Shown here: positions 48,387 through 63,272 of the stretch, piece by piece
Numbering within the stretch: position 1 is the first letter of the stretch
Layout of the letters: every line of letters starts with the position of its first letter
NCBI GenBank assembly: GCA_907164885.2
Contig: OU015497.1
Span: 72,773,898-72,837,897 of the forward strand
DNA from: Dolomedes plantarius
Taxonomy: Eukaryota; Arthropoda; Arachnida; Araneae; Dolomedidae
DNA length: 64,000 nt
Direction of reading: 5' to 3'
The notes under the pieces: model-generated
Told to the model about the DNA's origin: nothing
Seen by the model: the letters and a program-made list of their open reading frames with translations, nothing else
Database searches by the model: none
Made by a program: the position numbers and the translations under genes

Positions 48387-48959
48387 CACTAGAAAGACGG
48401 GAATTTTTTTCTTACTGAAAAGACTGAACGTCGTCATTTTGGCGGTTAAAAATAAAATCAAGGATTTAAAATATTTAAGGCTTTTAAATGGTTAAATACT
48501 TTAAATTTTTAAATATTTCATACCAATATATAGTAAATTAGTATATATTTAGATATATTTTTATGCAGGTATGCCGAGCTGACAACCTGGTATGGTTTAT
48601 TCATAAAAAAATATGCATGGTCCTGATTTTTCAACACCAATATTTCCGAAGGGCCAATATTTATGTTATTTACAAAAGGGGGAAGAGACGAAAAGTAACT
48701 AACATTTTTCCGGTATTATTTTAAAGATTTATTGCTGTTTTTATATTGCCGTCAAATTGACGACTTTTAGTCTTAGTAGGTTATACAACACATTTCTCCC
48801 CCTCTTTACTATCGAATATAATTTTGTAAATGTGTATACCTATTTCCCGTATAATTAGAAAATGTCATAAAATTTCAGAAGCCTGAGGACATAAATACAG
48901 ACATAGCGCTCAATAGTATGTCCGAAGCCGTCAAAATGACGGCAGTCGTCTTTCTAGTG
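48387..48959. mobile_element. piggyBac-like MITE
   Basis: 573 bp, TTAA on both sides (48383-48386, 48960-48963), ends CACTAGAAAGACG and CGTCTTTCTAGTG. The CACTAGAAAGA start resembles the CCCTAGAAAGATA of piggyBac. Subterminal blocks CGTCATTTTGGCGG and GCCGTCAAAATGACGGC form further inverted pairs. No transposase. Confidence 0.85.
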
Positions 48960-48963
48960 TTAA

Positions 48964-49689
48964 TACATTCTTTCATTAGACCGATGAACATAGGTGTAAT
49001 TGTGTTAATGGGCAGTTCAAAAACACGTTTGTGAATTGTTTAAATACAAGGGGATGATTTATAGGAAAATAAATACTTTCAGCATACCACAGAACCATAT
49101 GCGTAGTTATTTTGTCAGGAGCCTTTAATAACTTACGCTTATGGATGCTGGGTACTCTGTAGGCGAGTATCAGCTTACACGTCTGTCTAAAAGTTTTTTA
49201 ACATTCTTTATCTATTCGTTTCACTCATACAGGTATTCCATTTGGAAGAATGTACTAAACTTCTCGTACACAACTAAAAGACTGTGTCAAAAGACAGATG
49301 TAAAACGAGAATTGGTAAAGTGAAAAATCGATGTTGTCTTATAACTGAGGAAGATGCTAAAAGTAAAACTCCCAGTATATAATATTCCACATTAAAAATT
49401 ATAATTGACAACTAATTTTGAAGTAATTATTATATTTATTTAGGTAGAAGAGCATTAGATGTGATTGTCTCCAAGCATTTGCAAATTGCCCATAGAGAAA
49501 AGCATATCTTAAGAAGAACTATAATTATTCCTTCGAAACTACTTTCTAATTATACTTTTATTATGGATTATAAGATGCTAAGTGCTTTGTTTTTTTTCTC
49601 ATGTCTGCGTTTATAACTCCAAAATTACATGGAAAATACAAATAATTGCACATCAAATGATTTAAACTTACAGTTGTTGGTCCTTAGAT
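48964..49689. other. Unassigned AT-rich DNA
   Basis: A 60-codon frame near 49141 has no recognisable domain. Nothing else is seen. Confidence 0.45.
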
Positions 49690-50230
49690 GAAATAATTAT
49701 GCTAGAAAACATGGCTCATTACGTTCTCTTAACAAGTGTTATTTAAAAACAAAACATTATATGGGTAATACCAGCAGCTTAATGATGTCTAAAAAGCAAT
49801 TATGTTGAGACAAATTGGAATTTTTCCGTAATATTACAATTTCAAAGCTTACGAATTTTTTTCTATTGATCTTTTTAAAATGAAATCGTAAATTTAGAAA
49901 ATTTGACCCATTAGGTTCTTTTAATATATTTTATTTAAAATAAAAATTATGTAGAAAAAACAGACACTTAATGACGTATATACAGCAATAAAACGTAAAA
50001 ATTTCTGTAATATCACAATTTTAAATCTTTTTTTATTATTAATTTCATTCTAAAATGAAATCATACATCTGGAAAACTTTTCTCATTATGCTCTTGCAAT
50101 ATCTATCGTTTGAAAGAAAAATTATACTGAAACCTCCTGTAGCTTAATGATGTCACAAAAAGCAACAGAGAGGAGAAAATTTAAAATTTCCCAGTAATTT
50201 AGCAATTTCAAAACTTCTATGTTAAAATAA
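49690..50230 (+). repeat. Diverged tandem repeat, about three units of 175-200 bp
   Basis: Markers recur in the same order: GGCTCATTACGTTCT / CCCATTAGGTTCT / CTCATTATGCTCT (near 49711, 49908, 50082); CTTAATGATG / CTTAATGACG / CTTAATGATG; GTAATATTACAATTTC / GTAATATCACAATTTT; and AAAATGAAATC. An old local duplication, not a known element. Confidence 0.75.
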
Positions 50231-51846
50231 AAACATTTTTTCCCAATTATTTAAAGAAATATTGAATTACCTATATTTTTAAGAATTTGGTTTAATATTT
50301 GAATATGCAGAAAAGAGAAATTAAATATTTATCAATTTGTAAAGTACATTCAATATATGAAATGTGCTACTTTTATTATTTACTTGAAAAATAGACTTCT
50401 GAGAGGTTGCATATTTAGCCTCGTCGTTTAGGAATAAGCATATTTTTTAAAGTATTTCTTTTTTTAAATGGCATCTTTCTGAGACTTTTGATGGTTTTAA
50501 GGAGTTGTTTGCATGTACATTCACAACATACGGACTCTTTACAAAAAAACTATTAGCGATGTTAAAAAGGAAGAGCCTCATAAATGTTTTGGCTAAAAAT
50601 GTTTAAAAAAGTTTCATTGAAAATATTAAATTACTTTTCACTGTCCATCTAAAACATTTTATGTAATTTTTTTCAAACATGATGTTGATAAATATTTTCT
50701 TAAAAAAGGGTTTCTTAACGCAAAAAAACATCATCCTAGGTAATTAAATAAAAAAAAGGGCAGATATTTTTTCATGAAGGGAATTATTTCTAGATGTATT
50801 CTCTGAAGCGGGGAAGAACTTAGTTGAAATGGCACAATTTTTGAGAGAAGTGTCTGCTTCTGTTTTTTTACCCCTTAAAAATCCTTATTACCATTCTAAT
50901 ATGCTTCTAAAAAATTCCCCACAACTTTCCTATTTTTTTTCCTAAGGAGGAAAAAATAATGGCTGGGCTAGAAGATAAAAAAATTAATTCAGTAAAGTCT
51001 TTTACCGCTCAGAGATGACAACTTTCAGTGTCATGTTACTAATGAACTATAACAAATTTTTAAAGGGAAAAAGTTTCATTTAAAAAATTATAAAAATTTC
51101 TTACCAAATGTTCATTAAAATGTATTTTATCATAAAAAAGGATATGTATAAATCTCTTGTTAGAACACGAAGCTTTTACAGTTGTCCATAATTTAATACA
51201 GATTTTTTTCTTGAATTGTATTGTTTTCTATATAAAAACATAGAAGATGTTTTTTAAACTGAATTCCATTATAGTTTGTGTCAAAAGTGGGAAATAACTG
51301 TTTAATAGGTTCTTAGTGATAGAATTTCAATAACTGTAGTTAAATTTTATATATAAAAAGTATGTATTATTACTAAAACTGCCTCTCACATTAATTAAAT
51401 GAAACAAATATTCATAATTTTCATGAAATTATTATTGTAGAGAATAACACATTTTTATTATGAAGATTTAAAAAATACATCAGAATATCATTTAACTATA
51501 AAACTTCACCTCTATTGATGTATTCCTCCAGAAATATTCCAAGAAATAAGTTTTATGCGAAACTATTTACAATGCATTAAACTTGCCTCAGGGGAAGTTA
51601 CATTGTAAATTTCTGTTTTTAGGCCTTAGATGTAAAGTTTAGTTTTCGAGCCTGAAGCAATTGTTTAACAATACTTTCTATATCTAACACCAAATTTTAT
51701 AATAACATTGCACGGTATATGTAGTTTTCTATATCGAGTATAGAAAAGTTATCGGAGACGACACGTTAGGCACATTTCTGTCCATTGTCACTAAATGAAA
51801 TTGTGATAGTGATCTGAGGATTATAGTTGCTTAATTCTTTAAAGCT
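50231..51846. other. Unassigned AT-rich DNA
   Basis: About 1.6 kb without a supported gene or element. Confidence 0.5.
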
Positions 51847-51917
51847 TTAACCTTTCCCTTGCGGGGTGGAATAGCATGTATCCCAAGAATAAGGGCTACA
51901 GAATGAATACACACACG

Positions 51918-51959
<42 letters not shown>

Positions 51960-51960
51960 C

Positions 51961-52050
<90 letters not shown>

Positions 52051-52151
52051 CCCCTATATAGCCGTCCTTACAAATGGGGTATGAAATTTCACGTTCTATT
52101 CACGTTCTATAGAGGGAGTCGGATCAATGGGCCCCGTAATCTAAAGGTTAA
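51847..52151 (-). mobile_element. TTAA MITE with internal microsatellite, copy K1
   Basis: TTAA on both sides; ends CCTTTCCCTTGCGGGG and CCCCGTAATCTAAAGG. Between short unique arms lies a compound (CA)n(TA)n(TG)n tract at about 51910-52048. It is in the opposite orientation to K2 (56760-57507) and K3 (59429-61024), which share both arms. Confidence 0.82.
51910..52048. repeat. (CA)n(TA)n(TG)n palindromic microsatellite
   Basis: A symmetrical tract able to fold on itself, forming the core of MITE copy K1. Confidence 0.95.
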
Positions 52152-52935
52152 TTAAATAGTCTCTTGTATAAACATATGAATATTGGTGTTTTTAAAACTT
52201 AGTTGAAAGGGAGAAATTAAAATTAATGCCTCAATACTGTACCACATTTTGAATGATGATGCGAATACCTCTACAAAAAAATAGGTATGAGCCAGTTTTG
52301 GAAAATTTTATATTCGAAAGCATTTGTTTAACGTAACTCCTAGATAAAGAATATTTAATTAGTAAAGTAGCTGAAAAAAAGGATGTTTAATAACGACTCT
52401 CTCATACAGTGATGATTAATCAGAGAAAAATATACAACGAGAGTAATAAACAAAACAGATGTGCATGGATCATTTTTCGTGCTTTAGGAGCTAAGTCTAT
52501 ATAAATTTAAATATCTTAGCTATTAGAACTTACATATTCCAAATGTAGCCCATCTTATTATTAAGCTTCAAGGAACTGTGTTTTAATCTATAATTTTTCC
52601 TTAAATTCGTTTCCTTTGTTTTCACAATTAAAATTTTGCTAAAGCTACCAGCTAATTTGTGCGACAAAAAAAATAAATTACGCACGACATTCAGCAAGCT
52701 GTTGAAAAGCATTAAATCCGTTTAATTTTAGAAAAAAAGTCATTTTAAACAGTTATTTAAAATTTCATTTAAATTGCCATGAAAATTTTTAAACTGAATG
52801 AGAACCTGAGGATATTTACTTAAAGAACAAATTTTTTTGAAGCATAAGGAGTGTCGTTACATGGTTTGTAAGCGTAGTGGATAATACATCCGGAAAATAA
52901 GAAGGCCATGTCTGTTACCGTACAGACAAGTTATG
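52152..52935. other. Unassigned AT-rich DNA
   Basis: Nothing recognisable. Confidence 0.45.
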
Positions 52936-53101
52936 TTAAAACCCTTTCAGGGTGCAATTCGCACAGTGCAAACTCCTAAATTTAGTCTTCTTTTCACTTG
53001 CATTCAGTGTATTCCAGTTAAATAAGCAGAAAACTGGCTAGTGCTGCCATCTGTTATCAGTTTAAAGAAGTAAAAACATTTTGCAACCTTTAATTGATAT
53101 A

Positions 53102-54510
53102 CACTGCTGGCCACCCAAATTGCAACACCAAGAAAGACAAGAGATATCACAACAAAATTTATTTTGTAGATAACATGTTGACCAAGTATCAAATGATTAA
53201 ATTTATAGACTTCTGTGAAGTGTGGTTCCTGCCAAAATCAGTAGCCAGAGTAGCGGCCATTGTTGGAGATCACCGCTGCCACACGCCTCGGCATTGATTC
53301 AAAGAGACTTTGGATGAGTTCTTGGGGTACAGCAGACCAAGCAACTTCCACACGTTGCCAAAGTTGATCTGCTGTGGCAGATGGGGATGGAATCTGGGTC
53401 AATCATAGAGCAACCATGGACCACATGTTTTCTATCGGCGAAAGATCCGGAGAGCGAGGCGGCCAGGGAAGCAATTCAATCGGGCGATTGACGAAGAACC
53501 GTTGGACAATGCGTGCCACGTGTGGTCGCGCATTATCCTGTTGAAATATGGCTGTGGGCAAGCCCTGAAGGTAAGGAAGGACAACTGGCTCCAACACCTC
53601 GGAGATGTAGCGCTGGCTGTTTAAAGTACCGGCAATGCGTACTAGAGGTGTGCGAGAGTGATATCCAATACCGCCCCATACCATAATACCCGGTGCAGGA
53701 CCAGTGCGGCGGTGCATAACGCAGCTGTTCAGCATCCTCACATCACGGTGTCTGCAGACTCGAATGCGACGATCGTGGTGTTGCAGACAGAAGCGTGACT
53801 CGTCAGTAAAGACAATTTCATTCCATTCTGCCGTCCACATCGTTCTGTCATCGCACCATTGGCGGCGGAGACGTCTGTGGTTCTGCGTCAAGGGTAGACA
53901 AAGTAATGGACGTCTTGCGGACAGACCACTCTGTTGTAAACGGCGTCGAATGGTACGCGCAGACACTGGATGATGCGTTACAGACTGCATGTGCTGTGCT
54001 ATGGTTCGTGATGTGACTGAGCGATCCGTCACTGCCATGCGCACAATTTGCCTATCATCACGTGAAGTGGTGCGCTGAGGTGGATGCGATCGAACACGCC
54101 GGTCCGTCGTACCCTTCTGCATCCAACGATCACATATCCGCATTACAGTTGTTTGGTTTCGTCCAACACGACTACCGATTTCCCTGAAAGATGATCCACA
54201 ATCTCGGTAGGCCACTATCCTTCCTCTGTCGAACTCGGATACTTGATCAAAAGAAGATCGCTGTTTTCGACGAGGCATAATTGATCGTTTTTTTGAAAAA
54301 AACACAAGAAAAACACAATTGCCGAACTTGAAATCGTCGAAATCTCCAAGCCTTAAATAGCGCTTTGAAGTGGCGCCACAGGCGCGCGTGATGTGCGTCT
54401 GCGCTGAAATTCTAATCATTTGCATATCTCACCTCCGCTAATGCATGTTGTAAATTTCATGTTATTTGCATGTTTCCTTCAGGGTGTTGCATTTACAGTG
54501 GCCAGCAGTG
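53102..54510 (-). mobile_element. Tc1-like transposon, copy C (DD34E)
   Basis: 1409 bp, TA flanked, ends as in copies A and B, inserted in reverse orientation. The best-preserved of the three. Confidence 0.95.
53238..54278 (-). pseudogene. Tc1-like transposase, copy C, single late stop
   Basis: 1041 nt on the minus strand, starting MPRRKQRSSFDQ. The helix-turn-helix region and all three catalytic residues are present (FTDESRF, FQQDNARPH, SPIENMW, DD34E). The only evident lesion is a TGA at 53403-53405 replacing an arginine CGA after MWSMVAL, a CpG-type change that removes the last 55 or so residues. The reading continues unbroken beyond it to YSGY. Length and start agree with copies A and B. 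Confidence 0.93.
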
Positions 54511-54599
54511 TATGTTTCACAATTCTTTAGGTTAAAAAAAATTTGGAAAAAAATCTGCACCGTGCGATCGGTGAAGGTTGTTGCTCCTGAAAGGGTTAA

Positions 54600-56089
54600 A
54601 GCAAGTTATGTGTTGTACACTAGTCACCTTTGAACTGGCACCTGCGCAACACATTTAGTAACTTCTGTCAGTGAGCTCATTCAGGAAGATCAAAGTTAGC
54701 TTCAAGTCAACTTGTCAAACCAACAGTAGAATACTCTGACTTCGCAAAATGTAGCTTTAAGATGCAATTTTCTGTGACTCTGGGTGACGTTGCAACCGTG
54801 TTACAGCCACACAGGAGCAACGTCGAATGATTATTATTAAGCAGTTGTGATATAATGTTGTTATGACACGGTGTCGCTACGCAGTAGCTACAGTACGCTG
54901 GAAACATACATGGAAATTAAGTTGTTTGGCAACATGTGCTCAATATCCAGAATCAATCCCAATATAGACCTCATCAGGCCGAGGAACTTCAAGGTACGTT
55001 TAGAATCTGAATGAACATTTTGTGAGCTATAAGACTTTCGAACGTTGCACAAATTGGGCACCGCGCTAGATAATCTTAAGAGGATAGTCAACATGTAAAA
55101 CGCGTAGATAATTATACTCACAAAGTGCTAGAAGTACGTGTAAACCTAAGTAAAGCTTCCTCTGTTTATGCACATACCTGCTAAAAGCTACTTTTATTTC
55201 TTACATTATGTTTTAGCAAAAAAAAACCCTTTCTTAAGTCTATTTAACTTTAAAATCGAATTAAATTGAAATGCATTTGGATTTATTTTCCAAAGAAATT
55301 ACCAAAATTTTCAAAAATTCGAAACACAATTTTAACAGTTTTTTAACTGCTTTAGAAACAGGATTTTTTTAAAATTTCATGCTTTTTCCTCTACGTGCAT
55401 ATCTAACCATCATATTCGTTTAAAATTTTCACAGTATATACAATATTATACTCGTGTTAAAAGTACAAAAATAAGACATAGACAATTACAAAAATAATGT
55501 GTAAAATTAGGCATACAAGTGGCTGGCTGTTGCTATTTTGGTTGCTTTGGCTGTTGCCATTCTAACTTCCTTTTTATATCAAGTTTTTTGTTTGAGAAAT
55601 CCTTTTTTCGAAATGTGACCGTGAAAACGAAACCCTTAAATTTTCCCTATCTGATGAGATTTTTCTGCTTCGATGCTGCTAAGCGAGGAAAACTATTTTA
55701 AAATTAACTCTATCTAAACTCATTTTTGATCCTTTTCTTTTGACCGTTTTCGAAAATTAGGAGACTCTTTCTTCGTGAAATTTAATAAAGGATAAAATTA
55801 ATGATGTGTTGATGAACTCGTGAGTTAGGCGTGTAACGAGTTTAATGAGCTAGTCATGTTTCTTCCTTTTCATTTATAGATGAGGATTTATTTTTACCTT
55901 CCTTCTAGACTTGAATTTCCATTAAAGAAAATATGCGGTTTTTCTTCAAATCTGTTGCATCCTCTATGCATTTTTCCTTCGTGATAAACGGTTGTCTGAG
56001 TATGGAAAAATTATCATGGAAAAATTATTATTAGTCATCCACGCACGTTTTACTGTACTGAATGAAACTCGTTATGATAGTCATAATAT
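54600..56089. other. Unassigned AT-rich DNA
   Basis: About 1.5 kb without a supported gene. A 60-codon frame at 55519 is Cys/Phe-rich but has no domain or context. Confidence 0.45.
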
Positions 56090-56370
56090 TTTTTCAAGGT
56101 TGTTTCCGTGTCTAGACCGGATATGGGCACATTAAAATCGTAGACTGGAAAGTCCTTATGAGGTCGGAGAGGGTGGGAGAGAGTACGATCTCCCCAGATG
56201 CAACCCCTTGGTGGGTTGCTCAGTAAAAATTGCGGTGGCACCTGGCTAAATCAGACTTCGACACATGTGGTGCCATTACAACCGGAGCCGTAACCCTCAG
56301 CCCGCTAGCCAATATGGACCTGTAATATATTCCGGCCAGTGGGTATTACAAACAAAAACAACAACAACAA
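56090..56370 (+). mobile_element. Retroelement remnant ending in (AAC)n
   Basis: A block richer in G+C than its surroundings, ending GGTATTACAAACAAAAACAACAACAACAAC. A 3' (AAC)n-type tail suggests the end of a LINE or SINE in plus orientation. No tRNA-like head or protein domain is identified. Confidence 0.4.
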
Positions 56371-56759
56371 CATTCTTTCAATTTATAAATTATATAACTG
56401 CTGCTTTTATGAATATTAATTTTTAAAAAAACTCTTGTAAAATTTCTAAATGTGACACCAGATTTCCATCAAAGCTTTTAACCATTACAAAAAACCCAAA
56501 GTAACTTCAGAAAGTGTGTATTTATGCGGAGCTAGATTCCTTTGCCAAGCCAAGTAAATTTTTGAGAATAAAATTGATTTAAATATAAATGGCTGAGTTG
56601 TGGTCATTATAGGGGGGACCGAACAAATTCTTTTCATCTGTGTCCATTATTAGCTTCTATGTCACTTTCAGATGGAAAGATGCTTGGATAATATAACATG
56701 GCTTAGTAACATAGTTTCATGGACATGTCTAAAAGGATGTCTAAAGCTTGGGTTATATT
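56371..56759. other. Unassigned AT-rich DNA
   Basis: Nothing recognisable. Confidence 0.4.
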
Positions 56760-57507
<748 letters not shown>

Positions 57508-59064
57508 GAAATGAGAAATATTTAGTGATGTGAGAATGCATGCAAGAATGCATTTTTCATAATTTTGCAAATCAAGTTTTCGCATTTTATATAGAAACTT
57601 ATTTTGAAAGCTTAAAACTTTTTCTATGATAAACAGAACTCAAAAACCTTTTATGTTTAGTTTTTCCTTTTACATCCACATCTATGAATAGGTAAAAATC
57701 CTATCATCCCGTAAGTAATGAGTTTAGTTTGTTGAATTAGTTATTTTACTAGAATTATGAATAAATCCTTAGAAATCAGGTTACTTTCGCTTCGAAGCAT
57801 CTCAAATACCAAAACAAGTTTCCCTGCGGATGTTTCATGATGAATTGAGAACTACCAATTAAGCCTACGCCTCGAGAATTCCCTTGTCTCTACGTATCCA
57901 AATTAAAGAAGCGGAACACTAATAGACTGGCTATTTGTACCAAGTTTTGTAATCCTCTTGCGATAAAGCCTGTTTAGGACTTCAGGAAGTAATTCTACTT
58001 CTACCACTGGTATTAAAGAGCAGGTGTTTTAAAGTTATTCGTATTAAAAATTTAATTATCTTGTTTTGATGCAAATGTCAAACCCTTAATTGAAAAATAG
58101 CGATATTAAAATTGCAACATTTTCGAGAACCCGGAAAAGGTACGTGCTAGGGATACCGAATGCATGTACTGTATTGAACGATAGAAGTTCTCTTCCATTG
58201 ACACACGGAGTAAGCATTTTTCTATAACGTTGGAATTTCCATTGCTTATTTAATATTTCGAATTCTAGTCAACTTCAAAATGATCCTATTTCAGTCTGTG
58301 GAAATCATCGGCTAACACTTTGGAGGAGCAGTACTAATTACTTGTGGTTCTTTGTAAAATTAAAAAGCAAATTAGGTTTCCTTAGTTTTACAGTACTGCT
58401 AAAGCACGCTATTAAACCGGCGTTCAGTTATAAGGGTTAAATAAAGCTTTAAGTGTAGCAAAAATGTTTACTCTATGCTTGAATTAATTATTATTCTAGT
58501 GAGATTTAGTTTAACAATGCAGACAATATTTTTATTAGAAGACATCCAAAATTTCAGTTTAAATTTTAATCAAATTTTCATATGCTGTGGCTTCCTAATT
58601 CTCTGAGTTAGGTATTGTTAGGCAAACGAACCCTAGAAGGGCTATCTAAACTTCAGTTTATAAGATTCAGTTTTCTTATATTACTTACCGACATTCATGC
58701 TATCGTTTTTGCCTGATGTAGCACTTGTTACTTAACAGCTAATGGCGTTACGACAACTTTGACGTAATACATCTGAGAAATGGGGGTTTTCATTTATTTT
58801 CCCCATGGTTTATTATTTTTCATTTCCAGCGTATTTTATACAAATATATGTTAATATCATCTTACTTGCCTACATAAATACCGCTCGAGTTAAAGCAAAG
58901 GTGCCCCTTACAGCCCACACAGCCGGACTGACGTGAGAATCGTGTGTTAGAAGTCTCCGTGTGAAATTATTTTGGTTATACAAATGTTCGAAGTTTATAA
59001 GTTTAGCGCTCTTGGAGCATGTTTGTTGAAAGTTAGTTTTTTATTTTTAACGTTTATTAAGGTT
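57508..59064. other. Unassigned AT-rich DNA
   Basis: About 1.55 kb without a supported gene or element. Confidence 0.45.
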
Positions 59065-59298
59065 ATGAATAAACTTTGTATTTTTACTTTAATCTTGCTT
59101 ATTTACGAACACACCCCATGCCAGACATTTGCAGACTCTGATATATTGCCACGCTCCGTGAGAGTTATGATACCTTCAAATACTCCTTTCACTCTTAAGA
59201 AAGGAGTATTTGAAGGTATCATATCTGTCACGGAATACTCCTTCCTCTTTTCCTTTTTATATAGGCTGCCATATTTGCATAAACTTGCTTCTAATTAA
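59065..59298 (+). CDS. Doubtful small open frame with secretory-like start
   Basis: 77 codons from MNKLCIFTLILLIYEHTPCQ, within a frame open from 58972. The first 20-odd residues look like a signal peptide (short charged start, Leu/Ile core, polar end TFADSD). The rest runs through the long hairpin at 59156-59233, which argues against an ordinary gene, and no family is recognised. Most likely a chance frame; a first exon of a secreted peptide is possible. Confidence 0.15.
   Translation: MNKLCIFTLILLIYEHTPCQTFADSDILPRSVRVMIPSNTPFTLKKGVFEGIISVTEYSFLFSFLYRLPYLHKLASN
59156..59233. repeat. Long hairpin, 34-bp stem
   Basis: TATGATACCTTCAAATACTCC plus TTT pairs perfectly with its inverse across a 10-base spacer. 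The stem continues outward to CCGTGA/TCACGG with two mismatches. No nearby homologous terminal repeats. Confidence 0.9.
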
Positions 59299-59520
59299 GT
59301 GCAAAACATTCTATTTGTCATTATACTTTCAAAGAATGGATGAAAAAGGTTTGTAAAGGTTGCGATAGGAAGTAAAAATGGAAACCGGTGAACAGTTAAA
59401 AGTAAGGAAATACCTCACATGTGTACTATTAACCTTTAGCTTACGGGGCCCATTTCTCCGATTCCCTCTTTAGAACAGGTAATTTCATATCCCCTTTGTA
59501 ATAATGGTCTTTAAGGGGGT

Positions 59521-59548
<28 letters not shown>

Positions 59549-59551
<3 letters not shown>

Positions 59552-60963
59552 TCATGGACAAATAAATTAGCGCACCAAGGAGGAGTCGTCAAAAGGAAAC
59601 GAAAATTTACATACGTAATGACTACTTTGATATAAGTAAATGATAAGAAAATCAAAGAAAAAGGATAATTTATTTCAGAAAAAAAGGCAAAAGAACGGAG
59701 GAGTTAATACTCCGTTGGACCCCCTCTAGCGCGAATGCACAATGCGATACGATCGGGCATTGAGTCTTACAAGTTCTGTATGATGTCTTGAGACATTTCG
59801 TTCCATATTTGCTGTAACCTTGCCTCTAGTTCGTTCAAACTCGTGGGATGCCCAACTCGTCGTCCCAAATGATCCCAGATATGCTCGATTGGAGACAAAT
59901 CTGGGGATCGGGCAGGCCAAGGAAGGGTAGTAACAGTGCGGAGACAGTCTTGTGACACCCTTGTTGTATGAGGCTGAGCATTGTCTTGTTGAAAAATTGC
60001 TCCTGGGAGCCGTTGCATGAGTGGCAACACATGTGGTTGCAGGATTTCATGAACATACCGCTGGGCTGTCATGGTGCCACAGAACAATACTAGGGGTGAC
60101 CGTGTATTGTAAGCAATGGCACCCCAAACCATCACACCAGCTGTGGGAGCGATGTGTCACTGTACAGCAAAGGCAGGATTGAAGCGTTCACCACGGGCTC
60201 TCCACACACGAACACGATTCTCATCATTGCCGAGATTGAATCTGGATTCGTCGCTAAAGACGACCTGGTTCCATTCCGCTGCAGTCCAGTTTCCTCGTGC
60301 GCGGCAAAACTCCAAACGGAGGCGTCGATGGGTGGGCGTCAAGGGCAGCACACGTAATGGGCGCCGTGATACCAACTGTCCTTCAGCCAGGCGCCTTCGT
60401 ATGGTTCGAGAAGACACAGAGGCCCCTAGTGAAGGTGCTACCTGTGCCTGGATGGCGGCCGATGAAGCAGTTGGCTGTACGCGTGCATTTCTTACGATGT
60501 GGCGGTCTTCTCGACGACCGGACTGTCGAGGGCGTCCTGAGCCTGGTCTTCGTGTACATGACATCTCTCGGGTCCACTGGTCCCAACACCTCCTCACAAC
60601 ACAATCAGAGCGGCCGAATTGACGAGCTACTCGACTAGCTGACCACCCAGCTTCCATCATCCTGACGATTCTCCCCCTCTCAAACTGCGACAACTGCTTA
60701 TATTGTCTTCGAACACGGCGTAATGGCATGTCTATCTCAGCTCTTCCTTTGTAAATGATTCAGCACACTCAAACAAGCTTTGGTTACCTGTTTTATACTC
60801 CACAGAGTACGATGTTCAACGCCCTCTACCGGCTATACGTAATGCGCAATCACGCTGCATTTCTAATCATTTGCATATCTCCCCGACATGTACCTTCATT
60901 GCAAGTTTCGTTACGATCCCGCAATTATTTCTTGGTGTGCTAATTTTTTTTTGTCCATGAGTG
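59549..60963 (-). mobile_element. Tc1-like transposon with DD32E spacing
   Basis: 1415 bp with ends CACTCATGGACAAATAAAT and the complement of CACTCATGGACAAAAAAAA, flanked by TA. It is inserted in the (TA)n core of MITE K3. Confidence 0.94.
59704..60729 (-). pseudogene. Tc1-like transposase (DD32E spacing), two stops
   Basis: 1026 nt, 341 codons, no frameshift, starting MPLRRVRRQYKQ. Helix-turn-helix (LSQFERGRIVRMMEAGWS, then RVARQFGRS), a GSGRPRQ hook, second DNA-binding cluster, then DDE: D in FSDESRF, D in FQQDNAQPH, E in SPIEHIW. I count 32 residues between the last D and E, shorter than the usual 34. Stops lie at 60157-60159 (probably CGA to TGA) and 59767-59769 near the C-terminus. The protein ends GGPTEY. 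Confidence 0.92.
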
Positions 60964-61024
60964 TACATTCTTGGGCCCGTATCCTTGGGATACATGCTAT
61001 CCCACCCCGTAAGGAAAAGGTTGA

Positions 61025-63272
<2,248 letters not shown>

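Larger units (their letters stand above)
52936..54599. mobile_element. TTAA-flanked MITE carrying Tc1 copy C
   Basis: TTAA at 52936-52939 and 54596-54599. Just inside are CCCTTTCAGG and the complementary CCTGAAAGGG, then a looser TCGCACrGTGCA pair. Without the nested Tc1 the element would be about 250 bp. The short, imperfect ends keep this tentative. Confidence 0.5.
59429..61024 (+). mobile_element. TTAA MITE with internal microsatellite, copy K3, carrying a Tc1
   Basis: Left TTAA with arm CCTTTAGCTTACGGGGCC through TCTTTAAGGGGGTT; right arm GCTATCCCACCCCGTAAGGAAAAGG followed by TTGA (decayed TTAA). The (TA)n core holds the DD32E-type Tc1-like element at 59549-60963. Confidence 0.8.

Noticed and set aside
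60116..60622. 168-codon plus-strand frame and overlapping frames
   Set aside because: They are antisense to the Tc1-like transposase at 59704-60729.
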